Source of the DNA: Labyrinthula sp. Ha
Lineage: Eukaryota > Sar > Bigyra > Labyrinthulida > Labyrinthulaceae
Direction of reading: 5' to 3'
Assembly: GCA_015227615.1 (NCBI GenBank)
Contig: JAALGZ010000015.1
Coordinates: 583,001-647,000, forward strand
DNA: 64,000 nt
Part shown: positions 36,091 through 45,608 of the stretch, piece by piece
How the letters are laid out: each line of letters opens with the position of its first letter
Numbering within the stretch: position 1 is the stretch's first letter
The notes under the pieces: generated by a model
The model's database searches: none
Told to the model about the DNA's origin: nothing
Seen by the model: only the letters and a program-made list of their open reading frames with translations
Position numbers and translations under genes: made by a program

Positions 36091-38970
36091 TATTGCCCCT
36101 TTCAGCGTATGGAAGTTAAAGGTCATATCTCCAAACAACACATATCTATCTCTTATTTCCGTAACAAAAGAATCCTTAGCGAACATAGCCCCTTCTTTTT
36201 CAAACGCCGCCTTTTCACCATCAATGTAAATTTGACTTGCTTCCCCAACAACAAACTTTGAAATTAATCCTCTAGCACTATTCAAAAGCTGTTTCCAGGT
36301 TATTTCGTTCAGAGTTACACCTTTCCTTCCTCCTGGATCAAAGTTTTTAGCTTCAACACAAGTATGCATTAGATTTCTTGTTTTGAGAAATAATGCCCTG
36401 CCGAAAATGTATTTCCCACTTCTAGAACCTGGTTCAAATGAAAACTCGCGAAATGGTAGATCACTATTTACTAACATGGGAAGTCCATTCCAGATTATTT
36501 TAAAGGCATTTTCCACATAACTCATTTCACCTACAACAGCAACTACTCCGTATTCACCACCATGTTTTCTATGCTCAATCTTAAGCACATTCTCAACGAC
36601 ATCACCCTCCTCTACTTGGTCAAGTTTAAATGTTCCGCTCACAATGCCTAAAAATATGAGACCCTTTTCTGGAATATGCTGAAATCTAATCTTCAATCCA
36701 ATGAATCTCCTTCCATTCACACGGAAAATTCCCACTGGTTTAAACAAAAGAGCATGACGCCTTGGCATGCCAACACACTCCATAAGGTCATTCTTCATTT
36801 CCCCACTCCAAACTTCTACATCAACCTCTTCGCTCGGATAGCATTTTCTAACAGCATACATATCCCCTGGCACTATCTTCTTTACAAAATGCTCTAAACC
36901 TAGCGAACCGTCAGGAATATCGAAGCCAGATAAAGACCTTTTCCAAAATTCCCCGTCATAAAAATAGTTAATAATTTCATCATCATACCACCTACCAACT
37001 CGAGGTGGAAACTCCTTAAATTCCTTTCCCACATATACAATTTCTTTTATCTTGTGAACATCAATATCTGCAGGAAAATCTATCAATTCCAGCAATGGAA
37101 CCACTTCAATCTTCTCTTTAGCTGGTTCCAGCTGCGCTTTTTTAAATAACACACCTCTACCCCAAAAACAATTGAAAATCTTGGTATGAGTAGATTCCAC
37201 AAAAATATTCTTCAGCACAAGAGTGCATAATACCTTCTCAAGATGAGCTCCCCCATTGTCTTTATTCATCTGGTAATTCCTGTTCAAACTTCTTAAAACA
37301 CTTTTCTCAAATCCTAAAAGCTCATCAACGAAAGGCTTTCCCTTGTTTTCCAAATTCAACTGCAATGCTTCACCAAATCTACTAAAACACTTGGTAGGAG
37401 CTCCTTTAAACTTTCCAAACTTTAACTCATCATAGCACTTTCCCACTTCTTTTGGGAAAATCCTCACTGCAACATCTTCCAATTCCTTGTCAGGGTTCAA
37501 CAAACACAGCTCCAGAACTAATGAACTATTGTCGTCAGACATATAGGAGTTTGAACTGCTTAACTTACTCCTCGATCTTGCAATAATATTTCTTCCAATG
37601 GAAACAATGCGTCTCCTGTCAAACAAAGATTCTGTAGCACGACTAGGATATTCACATGGAACCATCTCTTGGATAAACTCCATACAAAACGCAGAAACTG
37701 CACTCAGAATCTGTTGTTCCTCTATGTTTTTCCTTTCTTCTTCTTGTATAAACTCTCCAGTGCAAGCTTTCAAAGCAACACTATACTTTACCCCAAAAAA
37801 CGGTTTCTTCTGCTCTAATTCCTCCTCGGCGGTCTTAAATGATTTGACAATCGAAGCTGCATCCTTACCTCGACTTTTTTCTATTAAATTATTCACCTTC
37901 ACTTCTTCCTTTTCCTCAAATTTCGCTTTTCCCGTTGTTTTCATTTCCATTTCCGTGACAGATCGCACTTCCTCCTTCTCTTCTTTCATAAAAAACTCTT
38001 TAGAACATTCAGTCGATGCCACCACCTGGTTTGTCCCAAAATATTTCCTTGCTTTTACAATCAAATCGTTATTCTCTTCGATAAACAATCCTTCAGGAAC
38101 TTCATCCAGCACTGTAAAACTACTTACACCAAAATATTTCTTAGCTTTCTGCTCTACTTCGGATTCAACGTTAGTTAGAGCTTTCGCAGCCACAGAGCTA
38201 GACTGTTTGGACGCAGGCTTTGCAGCTTTCACTACATATTTTACTTTCTTGTTCACCAGCGGCATCTTTTCCTTTTCTGACTTGGTTTCTGAACTTATCT
38301 TCGTACTATCTTGATTGGAAAAATGTTTCTTCAACTCCTTCCTCACATGTCTCGGAGGAATGCAAGATAAAATATATTTCTTTAAAGCTTCACGATCAGC
38401 TTCCTCCAATTCAGGTTTCAAATTTAAATCGTCATATCTTACCCATATGTGTTTGGGTAATAGATCAAATATCGCCTTTGCAATCTTTCTTGGTTTTCTT
38501 CTTGACTCAGAGGGTAGTAAAGAGAGAACTTCTTCCACTTCTTGAAAGAGAACTTCAACTGCCTCTTCTTCATCCATCTCTTTCTTAAATACTACTTGTT
38601 TTCTAATAAGACCCTCTGCACTTCCTGCATCTTCTACTTTCAATCTTATTATCTTTTTCTTGATTGCATTGATTATTTCATCATTAGAGCTCAAACAACC
38701 TAAACATTCCATTTGTTTGTAAACTAGCTTCCCTAGTTTCTGTCTCAGCATAACATACTTTCGCTGATTTTCGTTAATTCTTTCATATTGGTAAATAAAC
38801 TTCTCCATGCTACGGAGTGTAAAACTTTCCAAAATAGAAATCTCCGCCTGCATCCCCGCGAAGTTATCCAGCATTGCTTCCATTCTCCTCTGCGATTCCT
38901 CTTGCTGTTTCAGTAAAATCTCCTCAAACATCTTCATGACCTGGCCCATGTTAGGGGCTCTTTCACTCAT
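36031..38970 (-). CDS. 979-residue orphan protein with internal KYFG-type repeats
   Basis: A 979-residue single-exon protein that I do not recognise. The N-terminus (residues 1-130) is helical and probably coiled-coil (EEILLKQQEESQRRMEAML, QYERINENQRKYVML). Residues 240-440 are lysine- and glutamate-rich and contain imperfect repeats: KAKKYFGVSSFTVL (274-300), KARKYFGTNQVVAS (303-332), QKKPFFGVKYSVAL (384-412) and a partial one (416-437). Each ends with a form of EFI-x-EEE. The C-terminal half (about 450-960) looks globular, with alternating beta strands and helices. It ends in a hydrophobic tail, LKGAILWFCIIICFSYGSNY, that falls within repeat unit 1. The start is the ATG at 38970. There is no sign of decay in the frame, so the gene is under selection or recent. 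It lies between two 380-bp direct repeats. Confidence 0.75.
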   Translation of the reverse strand: MSERAPNMGQVMKMFEEILLKQQEESQRRMEAMLDNFAGMQAEISILESFTLRSMEKFIYQYERINENQRKYVMLRQKLGKLVYKQMECLGCLSSNDEIINAIKKKIIRLKVEDAGSAEGLIRKQVVFKKEMDEEEAVEVLFQEVEEVLSLLPSESRRKPRKIAKAIFDLLPKHIWVRYDDLNLKPELEEADREALKKYILSCIPPRHVRKELKKHFSNQDSTKISSETKSEKEKMPLVNKKVKYVVKAAKPASKQSSSVAAKALTNVESEVEQKAKKYFGVSSFTVLDEVPEGLFIEENNDLIVKARKYFGTNQVVASTECSKEFFMKEEKEEVRSVTEMEMKTTGKAKFEEKEEVKVNNLIEKSRGKDAASIVKSFKTAEEELEQKKPFFGVKYSVALKACTGEFIQEEERKNIEEQQILSAVSAFCMEFIQEMVPCEYPSRATESLFDRRRIVSIGRNIIARSRSKLSSSNSYMSDDNSSLVLELCLLNPDKELEDVAVRIFPKEVGKCYDELKFGKFKGAPTKCFSRFGEALQLNLENKGKPFVDELLGFEKSVLRSLNRNYQMNKDNGGAHLEKVLCTLVLKNIFVESTHTKIFNCFWGRGVLFKKAQLEPAKEKIEVVPLLELIDFPADIDVHKIKEIVYVGKEFKEFPPRVGRWYDDEIINYFYDGEFWKRSLSGFDIPDGSLGLEHFVKKIVPGDMYAVRKCYPSEEVDVEVWSGEMKNDLMECVGMPRRHALLFKPVGIFRVNGRRFIGLKIRFQHIPEKGLIFLGIVSGTFKLDQVEEGDVVENVLKIEHRKHGGEYGVVAVVGEMSYVENAFKIIWNGLPMLVNSDLPFREFSFEPGSRSGKYIFGRALFLKTRNLMHTCVEAKNFDPGGRKGVTLNEITWKQLLNSARGLISKFVVGEASQIYIDGEKAAFEKEGAMFAKDSFVTEIRDRYVLFGDMTFNFHTLKGAILWFCIIICFSYGSNYLDAP

Positions 38971-39112
38971 ATCTACTTCTCACTCCAAGGTAGCTTCTTT
39001 CAAAAATAAATTGCCGTAAATGGTGAATATCGAATAAGCCTATCGACGTATCTTTCTCCTAACCCAATAAAAATATATATGATGGTTTTTCCCTAATTAT
39101 ACAATATTGCAA

Positions 39113-39492
39113 TATTGCGTTTATCGTCTTCCTGTAATTTACTCTTAAGACGTCCGCGGAAGAAAAAACCAATCACAAACACAACTTGGACCTTGTAAAA
39201 GACCTCAGATCCAATAAAATAGGGTTTCGCGTTAGATATAAACTCAATAAACTTCCTTTTATAATTCACTAAAAAACTCTTTTTCTCTTTTTTTTTTATC
39301 GCTTAACAGTTAGTTTTTTTTTTACAAAAACTAAAAACAACGTTAATATCGCACCTCAAGAAGATTCGTTTCTCTACCGTTATTCCAGTAACAATTCCAT
39401 ACCATAACATACTTATAACAATCAAATCGATATTATGGTGCATCCAGATAATTACTTCCATAGCTGAAACAGATTATTATACAAAACCACAA
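39113..39492. repeat. direct repeat unit 2 (upstream of the orphan gene)
   Basis: The partner of 35713-36090, 3400 bp away. It ends 142 bases upstream of the orphan gene's ATG at 38970, so both minus-strand genes have a copy of the unit in front of them. The inner junction carries AATATTGCAATATTGC (39103-39118), and the other inner edge also has AATATTGC (36089-36096), a possible microhomology footprint. The 3'-tail codons of the orphan gene are present here without the gene body. Confidence 0.95.
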
Positions 39493-39685
39493 CACGTTTC
39501 ATAACATTTATACAATCGTTTCTCGGGATGGCTGTTTTGGCCACAAGGAAAATTTCAAGAAATTTCCCGAAATATGCGAAAATAGAATAAAACAAATCTT
39601 CCCAATTTCTAAGATACGGGTTAAAGAAAGGAAAAAGAAGGGAGAAGACAAGAAAGGACAGGATAGAATATTGTTAAAGGGAAAT

Positions 39686-41086
39686 ATGTTCAAAAATGAA
39701 GTCGAAGCACTCAGAAAGCTCTTCAAAGATAATTTTAAGCAAACTAGTGACCCTAACAGGTATCTTATTAAAAGCTTCAAAACAACCGACCCTGATTTCG
39801 ACCACACAATACTTCCGGAGGGATTAGATCTACAAATTTTCTTTAACATTAACAATTCTTTCGATGAGGAAAAACCAAAGCAGCTAGCTGAACTAACCGT
39901 TTTGGACACAAATGTAGAACATCTAGATTCTGCAGTAAAAACTCTACAAAAAGATATTGATAAAGCTCAAAAGAAACTCTTGAAGAAAAATCTATCAGGG
40001 GCAAGAACACTTTTAAAATTAGTTGACAAAAAGATCCCTCTTTATTTTAGACGGCCTGAAGATCATGACGAAGTTCAACGGATAGAAGATGGTAGAAAAT
40101 CTGGTGACATAATTCAGCTTAAAGAATATTACACACAGAACATCGGATACTCACATATCGCTGCAGTTGTGTTGCAATTGTCTTGTGGTGAATGTGGATT
40201 AGGTTTTACTAGTGGACTGACGCCTGCTGAAAAACTTTTTGAAGATATGGATGATGTCAAAGAGGAAACACGGTATATTAAGAGATGGTGTAGTAATAAG
40301 CAATGTTCGAAATTGCTCAGTGGAAAATTTTATTCTGAACTGTTGCATCAAGAAAATACAACTAGACTTGGAACATTTACTTGTGAGGGTGAGAGTATCT
40401 TTTTAGTCGACTTGCTTCTGATATCCTTTTATGTTACTTGCTTGGAATGCGGAGAAACCCAACTGATGGTCAATGTTGAAAGAGGCAAGATGACAAGAGA
40501 ACATTGCTATTCATGTCATGCTGAACTAAAGCTGCAGTTCTCAGGAATAAATATCTCTCGGCTGAATAATAAGCCAGCACCAGTTTTTCTAAGGGCTTCA
40601 AGCAAATCCAAGCAGTCCAAGATGAAGAACTTTAACAATATTGTTCTTTCCCAAGGAGAAGCTCTCCCAAAGAAAGGAGCCTGTGAGCATTATAAGAAGT
40701 CCTACCGATGGTTTCGGTTTCCTTGCTGTCAACAAAGTTTTCCATGTGACATTTGTCATGAAAAGGCTCAGCCTACACCGAAATGTCAAGGTGGGATTTT
40801 TGCCAATCGTCAAATATGCGGTCTTTGTTCAACTGAGCAGGGGATAAAATCAAGCTCTGAATCTGGCCAAGAGTGTAATTACTGTCATAAAGTATTAGGT
40901 GGTAAGAATAAAGTTGGAAATAGCCGACATCATTGGGAAGGTGGGAAAGGAATGAGAGACAAGACGTTTCTTGATCGAAGAGAGAAAAAGAAGTATACAG
41001 GTAGCAAGAATAAAACTCGGTCCAATAAGCAAAATCGAGTTGGAAAGTCGGGATCTGAAAAAGCAAACAAAACCAAGGCCAAATAG
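39686..41086 (+). CDS. CHY-type zinc-finger protein
   Basis: A 466-residue protein with a CHY zinc finger at about residues 330-410. The diagnostic run is CEHYKKSYRWFRFPCC, then FPCDICHEKA, followed by further CxxC pairs (CGLC, CNYC). Earlier CxxC pairs (CGECG near 166, CLECG near 255, CYSCH near 275) suggest additional zinc ribbons. The N-terminal 130 residues contain KQLAELTVLDTNVEHLDSA and a charged coil. The C-terminus is a lysine/arginine tail that may bind nucleic acid or direct nuclear import. CHY proteins outside the ubiquitin-ligase Pirh2 group are largely uncharacterised, and this one shows no RING. The ATG at 39686 is the first in frame. It converges on the PSMD5-like gene, with 144 bases between stops. 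Confidence 0.85.
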   Translation: MFKNEVEALRKLFKDNFKQTSDPNRYLIKSFKTTDPDFDHTILPEGLDLQIFFNINNSFDEEKPKQLAELTVLDTNVEHLDSAVKTLQKDIDKAQKKLLKKNLSGARTLLKLVDKKIPLYFRRPEDHDEVQRIEDGRKSGDIIQLKEYYTQNIGYSHIAAVVLQLSCGECGLGFTSGLTPAEKLFEDMDDVKEETRYIKRWCSNKQCSKLLSGKFYSELLHQENTTRLGTFTCEGESIFLVDLLLISFYVTCLECGETQLMVNVERGKMTREHCYSCHAELKLQFSGINISRLNNKPAPVFLRASSKSKQSKMKNFNNIVLSQGEALPKKGACEHYKKSYRWFRFPCCQQSFPCDICHEKAQPTPKCQGGIFANRQICGLCSTEQGIKSSSESGQECNYCHKVLGGKNKVGNSRHHWEGGKGMRDKTFLDRREKKKYTGSKNKTRSNKQNRVGKSGSEKANKTKAK

Positions 41087-41230
41087 TCTCAACTAAGCCT
41101 GCATGTTGTGTATTTGTATTTGACTATCGTGTTATTATTTGAAGTCTTTAGTAAACCTACATATACAAAAACAGAGTGTACTTTGTATCATTCTTCCATG
41201 GCAAGAGGAGTAGATAGTGATGACGACAGA

Positions 41231-43009
41231 TTACAGTGCACGTGTTTCAACTTCTTCTGCGCCTTGACCAGCTGGTTTTTTATAAAATGGTCCTTGTTCT
41301 ATGTATGCACTGATTTTGTCGCCTAGTTGCTTTGGTAAATTTATGCTACTAGTTCTCAGGACTTTCAAAATTTTGTATTTAGTTTCCTTTACTTCTTTAC
41401 TCAAAAACCTTACACTTCTGTTTAAAAGCAGGTCCAACAGCATGCGATTCTTAAATATCCTGTCTCTTATAGCATCCCCAGGTCCATCGACCAATACCAT
41501 TAGCGTGTGCAGTACAGCTCTTTGTACTTCTTCAACTGGGAATTGAAAAACAGCTCTATTAAGAATATCGTAAAAAACAAATGCAGCCCTGCCTGATCCA
41601 ACTTTCGTTCTTCCTGAAGAATCCCAGTACGTTTTTTCAAAACTTTCTACAACAAAAACAATACTAGACACAGTGTCAAACTTCTCAGCATCAGGGCTGA
41701 CCTCTCTATACTCGTAGCTCAAGAACTTAGTTTGGGACGCAACAGATTTCGATATAGGCGTGTTTGCAAGCGCTAGAAAGCTTTCTCGAAGTGTCCATAA
41801 ACCAGTTGAGAGGAGTTTGTCATCAGTAGAAAACCTGCACCACGTTGAGAACCATTTATTTAGCAAAGAAAGGTTTTCCGGAGTAGAAGTGGCCTTAAAT
41901 GTATGCTTAGATGAGGTAAAAAAATATCCAAAGCACTGGGTAAGATTAGCAGCTTTTTCCGGGGGATGGGAAACCATGAACTGGTTGCCAAACAGATCCA
42001 GCGTAGCAGGAATTGCACTAGGAATGTCAATGTTGTAGTATAAAGCTTGCGAAATAATATAAACAAATAATCTGAAAGTTTCTTGATGCAAAAAACTGCT
42101 TGGATTAAATGCGTTTAATTGTAGAAATTTCAGAATGCTCTTTTGCTTTGCTAGAAAACCAGTTCCTCGTTTCGTTTTTGTTATTGGGGCAAGAAGATTC
42201 ACAAAATTCAGTTGCAGCAAAATATCATCAAAAGCTTCGCTATTCACCGTAAGCACAACATCCATTCCATTAAGTTTCAAAACCTGATCAAACAGAAAAG
42301 GGGAAAGATTGAGCAATTCGCACAAGAGCGAAGAACTCCGAACAAGGTAAATAGAGCTTTCTGTTCTCCCAAAATCCAAAAAACTCTTATAGGTTTCAAT
42401 AAAACTCTGATTTTTGGATGGATTCACTGTTTTGGAAATTGAGGAAGCAAGGTGAACATCTAGAGAAACAAGCTTCCGTAAAACTTCAACAACAAGAGCG
42501 TCATTTCGAATTTCTACATTTCCAAAAAACATCAACCAAGATTTAATAATTTCACAAGAAGTAGTTGCCACTGATATTTCTTCATCACAGATGCTTAAAA
42601 GCAATTTATCGAAGCAAGCAGAAATATGACCCACATTGTATCCTTTAAGTTTGGAGAGCTGATCAAGCTGCCAGCTGGCTAAAAGTTTAGTCGAAAGCTT
42701 TCGCAATGCTATTGTGTTGGATAATAGACATGAAATTACAATCTGAAACCTATTTTTCGTAAAGATTTCATCCATAAACTTATCCCAGACAAGAAGTGTT
42801 TCCAGGCAGAGAGAAATGTTCTTTACTAAATCTTCATTGTTGATGTCCTCTGCGGTGGTTATGGCTTCAAGTAGTTTCTGAGGAGGATATTCAGACAACA
42901 ATTTTACCAAAACTTCTTCGCGGACATCCTTTGCGTTGGAAGATGGAGAAGCACGGAGTGCTTTGAAATCTTCAGCAAAATCTTTGATATTTTTTTCAAG
43001 TTCCTTCAT
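41231..43009 (-). CDS. PSMD5: PSMD5-like 26S proteasome assembly chaperone
   Basis: A 592-residue all-helical HEAT/ARM-type protein. The assignment to PSMD5 (S5b/Hsm3 group), a chaperone for assembly of the proteasome base, rests mainly on the C-terminus. There, LLDLLLNRSVRFLSKEVKET followed by KYKILKVL parallels the human DRSV...KDAKYELVKAL segment, and AYIEQGPFYKKP parallels YLSEGPYYVKP, in the same order and near the same distance from the end. The rest shows paired helices with leucine-rich heptads (LSTKLLASWQLDQLSKL, LLCELLNLSPFLFDQVL) and no catalytic motif. At 592 residues it is longer than the roughly 500 of human PSMD5. The start is the ATG at 43009. An ATGACGTGGCA element lies 15 bases upstream. 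Confidence 0.8.
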   Translation of the reverse strand: MKELEKNIKDFAEDFKALRASPSSNAKDVREEVLVKLLSEYPPQKLLEAITTAEDINNEDLVKNISLCLETLLVWDKFMDEIFTKNRFQIVISCLLSNTIALRKLSTKLLASWQLDQLSKLKGYNVGHISACFDKLLLSICDEEISVATTSCEIIKSWLMFFGNVEIRNDALVVEVLRKLVSLDVHLASSISKTVNPSKNQSFIETYKSFLDFGRTESSIYLVRSSSLLCELLNLSPFLFDQVLKLNGMDVVLTVNSEAFDDILLQLNFVNLLAPITKTKRGTGFLAKQKSILKFLQLNAFNPSSFLHQETFRLFVYIISQALYYNIDIPSAIPATLDLFGNQFMVSHPPEKAANLTQCFGYFFTSSKHTFKATSTPENLSLLNKWFSTWCRFSTDDKLLSTGLWTLRESFLALANTPISKSVASQTKFLSYEYREVSPDAEKFDTVSSIVFVVESFEKTYWDSSGRTKVGSGRAAFVFYDILNRAVFQFPVEEVQRAVLHTLMVLVDGPGDAIRDRIFKNRMLLDLLLNRSVRFLSKEVKETKYKILKVLRTSSINLPKQLGDKISAYIEQGPFYKKPAGQGAEEVETRAL

Positions 43010-43024
43010 AATATAGTTACACTA

Positions 43025-43035
43025 ATGACGTGGCA
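43025..43035 (+). promoter_or_regulatory. ATGACGTGGCA element upstream of PSMD5-like gene
   Basis: An exact ATGACGTGGCA, lying 15 bases before the ATG at 43009 of the minus-strand gene. On the gene strand it reads TGCCACGTCAT. The same 11-mer recurs at 45598 and 49714. A shared promoter element of the ACGT-core bZIP type is inferred. Confidence 0.5.
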
Positions 43036-44075
43036 ATATTGAAGGATCACTCTAGAAAGAAAGGGTAGAAGTTTGTAGAACGTATGAATTACTAAGAAAG
43101 ACGGGAAATCGATGAACCGAAAATTTATGAAATATGTAATCTCATCGATGAGAAGGATCAAATGAGAATTAGAGGATATAGAAATATGCCTTCACTTATT
43201 GAAGGTGCAAGATACTTTCAATAGATCTTGGCAACTATCACTTAAAATGTCAGCTGAATTATTTAACTTAAGCGAAAGACTCAAGTGAAGCATATTTATT
43301 GGAACCTTACGTCTTCATAATTTTCTTTTTTATAACTTTTGCATTTTCTCCAACCAAAATATTAATGGTCCTGGCGTTGAATATACTTTGAGCCTCTGTG
43401 AATTATAATCCACAGGATTCTTCAGAAAGTGATCAGTGCTAAGTAAAAACACGTAACCAGTTAAAGCATTAAGTATCAAATTTTGTAACTAAGGTGGTAT
43501 GAACAATAAATTATACTTCCAGGCTGCTAAATTTTAGGGTTGTGGAAACCATTTGAAGCTCAACCTCGAACTCAAAAACAATCACACATAAAGTGTAAGT
43601 ATTAAAGACAAAACTAAAATTACCACGAAAACACCATAGAATGTTGAGTTATTTTATTTTTAGAGGGTTACATTGAAACTGGCCTTATGAAACAAATACA
43701 GTCTTTATAATGAACTTCGTCTATCTGGAGCTAAGGAAAGTCTTCACCGCACTTCCAAAAAGATATATTGCAGGTCAGTTTAAAGAATGAGACTATTTAT
43801 TAAACTTTCCAGTAGCGGGGTTGCGAATTGAACCGAAACCCAACCAAATGTCACTACCCAATATAAATTGTTCATGTCCCGCGTTCATAGAACTATTGAA
43901 ACATATATACTAACATCGATTAAAACGTCAAAAGAACTGTTCCCCACTTCTAGTTTTTATATAAAATTAGGTAACCAGTTGTCGAAGAAACACTTTGATC
44001 AAGGCTCGCCCAACCTTAACGCAACAGATTCTGCTTAGAGCCCAGCTTTTTTTTTTCACAAAGCTAATATCAAGC
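43036..44075. other. intergenic region between two minus-strand genes
   Basis: About 1 kb between the PSMD5-like start and the JmjC stop. A 40-codon coding-like frame on the plus strand (about 43102-43224, with REIDEPKIYEICNLIDE) could be a small exon or a relic, but I do not recognise it. No transposon feature is seen. Confidence 0.4.
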
Positions 44076-45560
44076 TCACACCGCGCAAAAATTAAAGGAA
44101 AACGTTTGCCCAGCGTTGTCTTCTATCTTAGCTCTCTTACTGCATGTCCCACCTGAGAATAAGCTTGCCATCCCGGAGTTTTCATTAGCTTTAGGTCCTT
44201 GTTCAACCCTGTGTATAAGCTCAATAATTTCTTTAGAAACCATTCCTTTTGCACCAGCAACCAGTAGAGACTGTACAAACTCTTTGTAGACAGTTGATTT
44301 ATCCCTTCCACATGGTATTCCACTAACTAACTCTGGTTGTTTCTTCATCATCAATAAACACCTCCTTAAGTTTGTCTTTGAGATGTAGTTCTGAGTAATA
44401 GCCACAGTATGTTCTAAATTCACAACGCAGTGCCAAAATCTAGCAGGAACAAAAAGGGTCTCACCTTCTTTTGCAATCCCCATGTGCAACTTGCTTCCAT
44501 ACTTTTGAAGTGTTACGTCAAAGTATAATGCAAACCATTCATTCAAACTTATTGGTTGAGTTAAATCTACCAAATCTTCACTTGGGTAAACTCCAACAGG
44601 AACGCAATTAAACGGCAACAATATCCAGAACTTGCTTCCACTAACCACAGTATTCCAAGCATGCGTGAAATTAGGATCTATATGCCACTTACTTCCACTT
44701 CCAGCTGGTCCTGCAATAACCCATCTATAATCAGGACGAGTTTCTCCCATACACCTGAACAAATCCCTCTCTTGTCCAGCAGCAAAATATACCTGTGGAC
44801 TATATAACCGATCTGGTTTAAATTCCTCATCACTTTCCAAAAATGCACAATCAAAAAGGTACAACTGGTTTTCTTCTTCAGCGTTTTCATTTTCATTAAA
44901 ATATTGACAATACTTCTCAAACTCTTTCAACTCTATGTTTAACGGACCACATCTAACGGTTGAATTATCAAGATTTGTTGAGATTGATTTCAAACCAAGA
45001 GAAGAAATTTTAGAAAAAGCAGACCAGGTGTGTTTTAGATCGTCCTGTATAATGTTAACAGGTCTTGATGGAGAGCTTTCGTAAGAGGATATAAACTCAT
45101 CCAGGCTTAGCTGCTTTGAGCTTACAGAATTTAGATTAAATTTGGATTTTAAAGATGTTATTTTTTCAACAACTGAAGAAAAGGCGTATAGTTTGTGTTT
45201 GTATAAAGCATCTGAATAGTACGTTCGAGTTGGAATTTCTTGTGTAGAATGGAATGTTTTTCCTTGTACTTTACAATATAAACTTCTCCAATTTCCTTTA
45301 TATTCAAACTGCTTTCTTGTTGAATCTTCCAAGTAAAGTGATTTATAAAGAGGATCGTGAGTTGCAAAGGTATAGAAGAAACTGTTTATGGTCAGCAGCT
45401 CCAATAATTCTTTTGCAGTAAGAAAACTGAGTATTTGAAGGATAAGATCATCTGAGAAAGTAGTAAATTGACCAAGTAAATAAGTTCTCTTATTTAAAAA
45501 CTTATTCTTTTCTTGGTTGGGTAGTAAGAGTAAGTTACTGAATGGTAAAATATTGATCAT
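44076..45560 (-). CDS. F-box and JmjC-domain protein (2-oxoglutarate/Fe(II) oxygenase)
   Basis: A 494-residue JmjC-family oxygenase with an N-terminal F-box at about residues 33-75 (FSDDLILQILSFLTAKELL). The cupin-like JmjC core runs from about 240 to 400. Iron ligands are visible as His293 and Asp295 in KWHIDPNFTHAWN and His377 in FVPARFWHCVVN. The segment GSKFWILLPF is typical of the JMJD6/JMJ22 branch. Proteins of this branch hydroxylate or demethylate histones or RNA-associated proteins, and the F-box suggests an SCF link; the substrate is unknown. It ends with a helical region LIHRVEQG and a low-complexity tail. The ATG at 45560 lies 37 bases downstream of an ATGACGTGGCA element. Confidence 0.92.
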   Translation of the reverse strand: MINILPFSNLLLLPNQEKNKFLNKRTYLLGQFTTFSDDLILQILSFLTAKELLELLTINSFFYTFATHDPLYKSLYLEDSTRKQFEYKGNWRSLYCKVQGKTFHSTQEIPTRTYYSDALYKHKLYAFSSVVEKITSLKSKFNLNSVSSKQLSLDEFISSYESSPSRPVNIIQDDLKHTWSAFSKISSLGLKSISTNLDNSTVRCGPLNIELKEFEKYCQYFNENENAEEENQLYLFDCAFLESDEEFKPDRLYSPQVYFAAGQERDLFRCMGETRPDYRWVIAGPAGSGSKWHIDPNFTHAWNTVVSGSKFWILLPFNCVPVGVYPSEDLVDLTQPISLNEWFALYFDVTLQKYGSKLHMGIAKEGETLFVPARFWHCVVNLEHTVAITQNYISKTNLRRCLLMMKKQPELVSGIPCGRDKSTVYKEFVQSLLVAGAKGMVSKEIIELIHRVEQGPKANENSGMASLFSGGTCSKRAKIEDNAGQTFSFNFCAV

Positions 45561-45597
45561 TTTTGTTTTCTCGTTCGTTGTCTTATTACAACTCTAT

Positions 45598-45608
45598 ATG
45601 ACGTGGCA
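45598..45608 (+). promoter_or_regulatory. ATGACGTGGCA element upstream of F-box/JmjC gene
   Basis: An exact copy of the 11-mer found at 43025 and 49714, 37 bases upstream of a minus-strand ATG and in the same orientation relative to the gene as at 43025. Confidence 0.5.

Noticed and set aside
35713-39492. Reading the 380-bp direct repeats as LTRs of a retroelement
   Set aside because: The units do not have TG...CA ends, contain the last codons of the internal gene, lack a target duplication and surround no reverse transcriptase or integrase.
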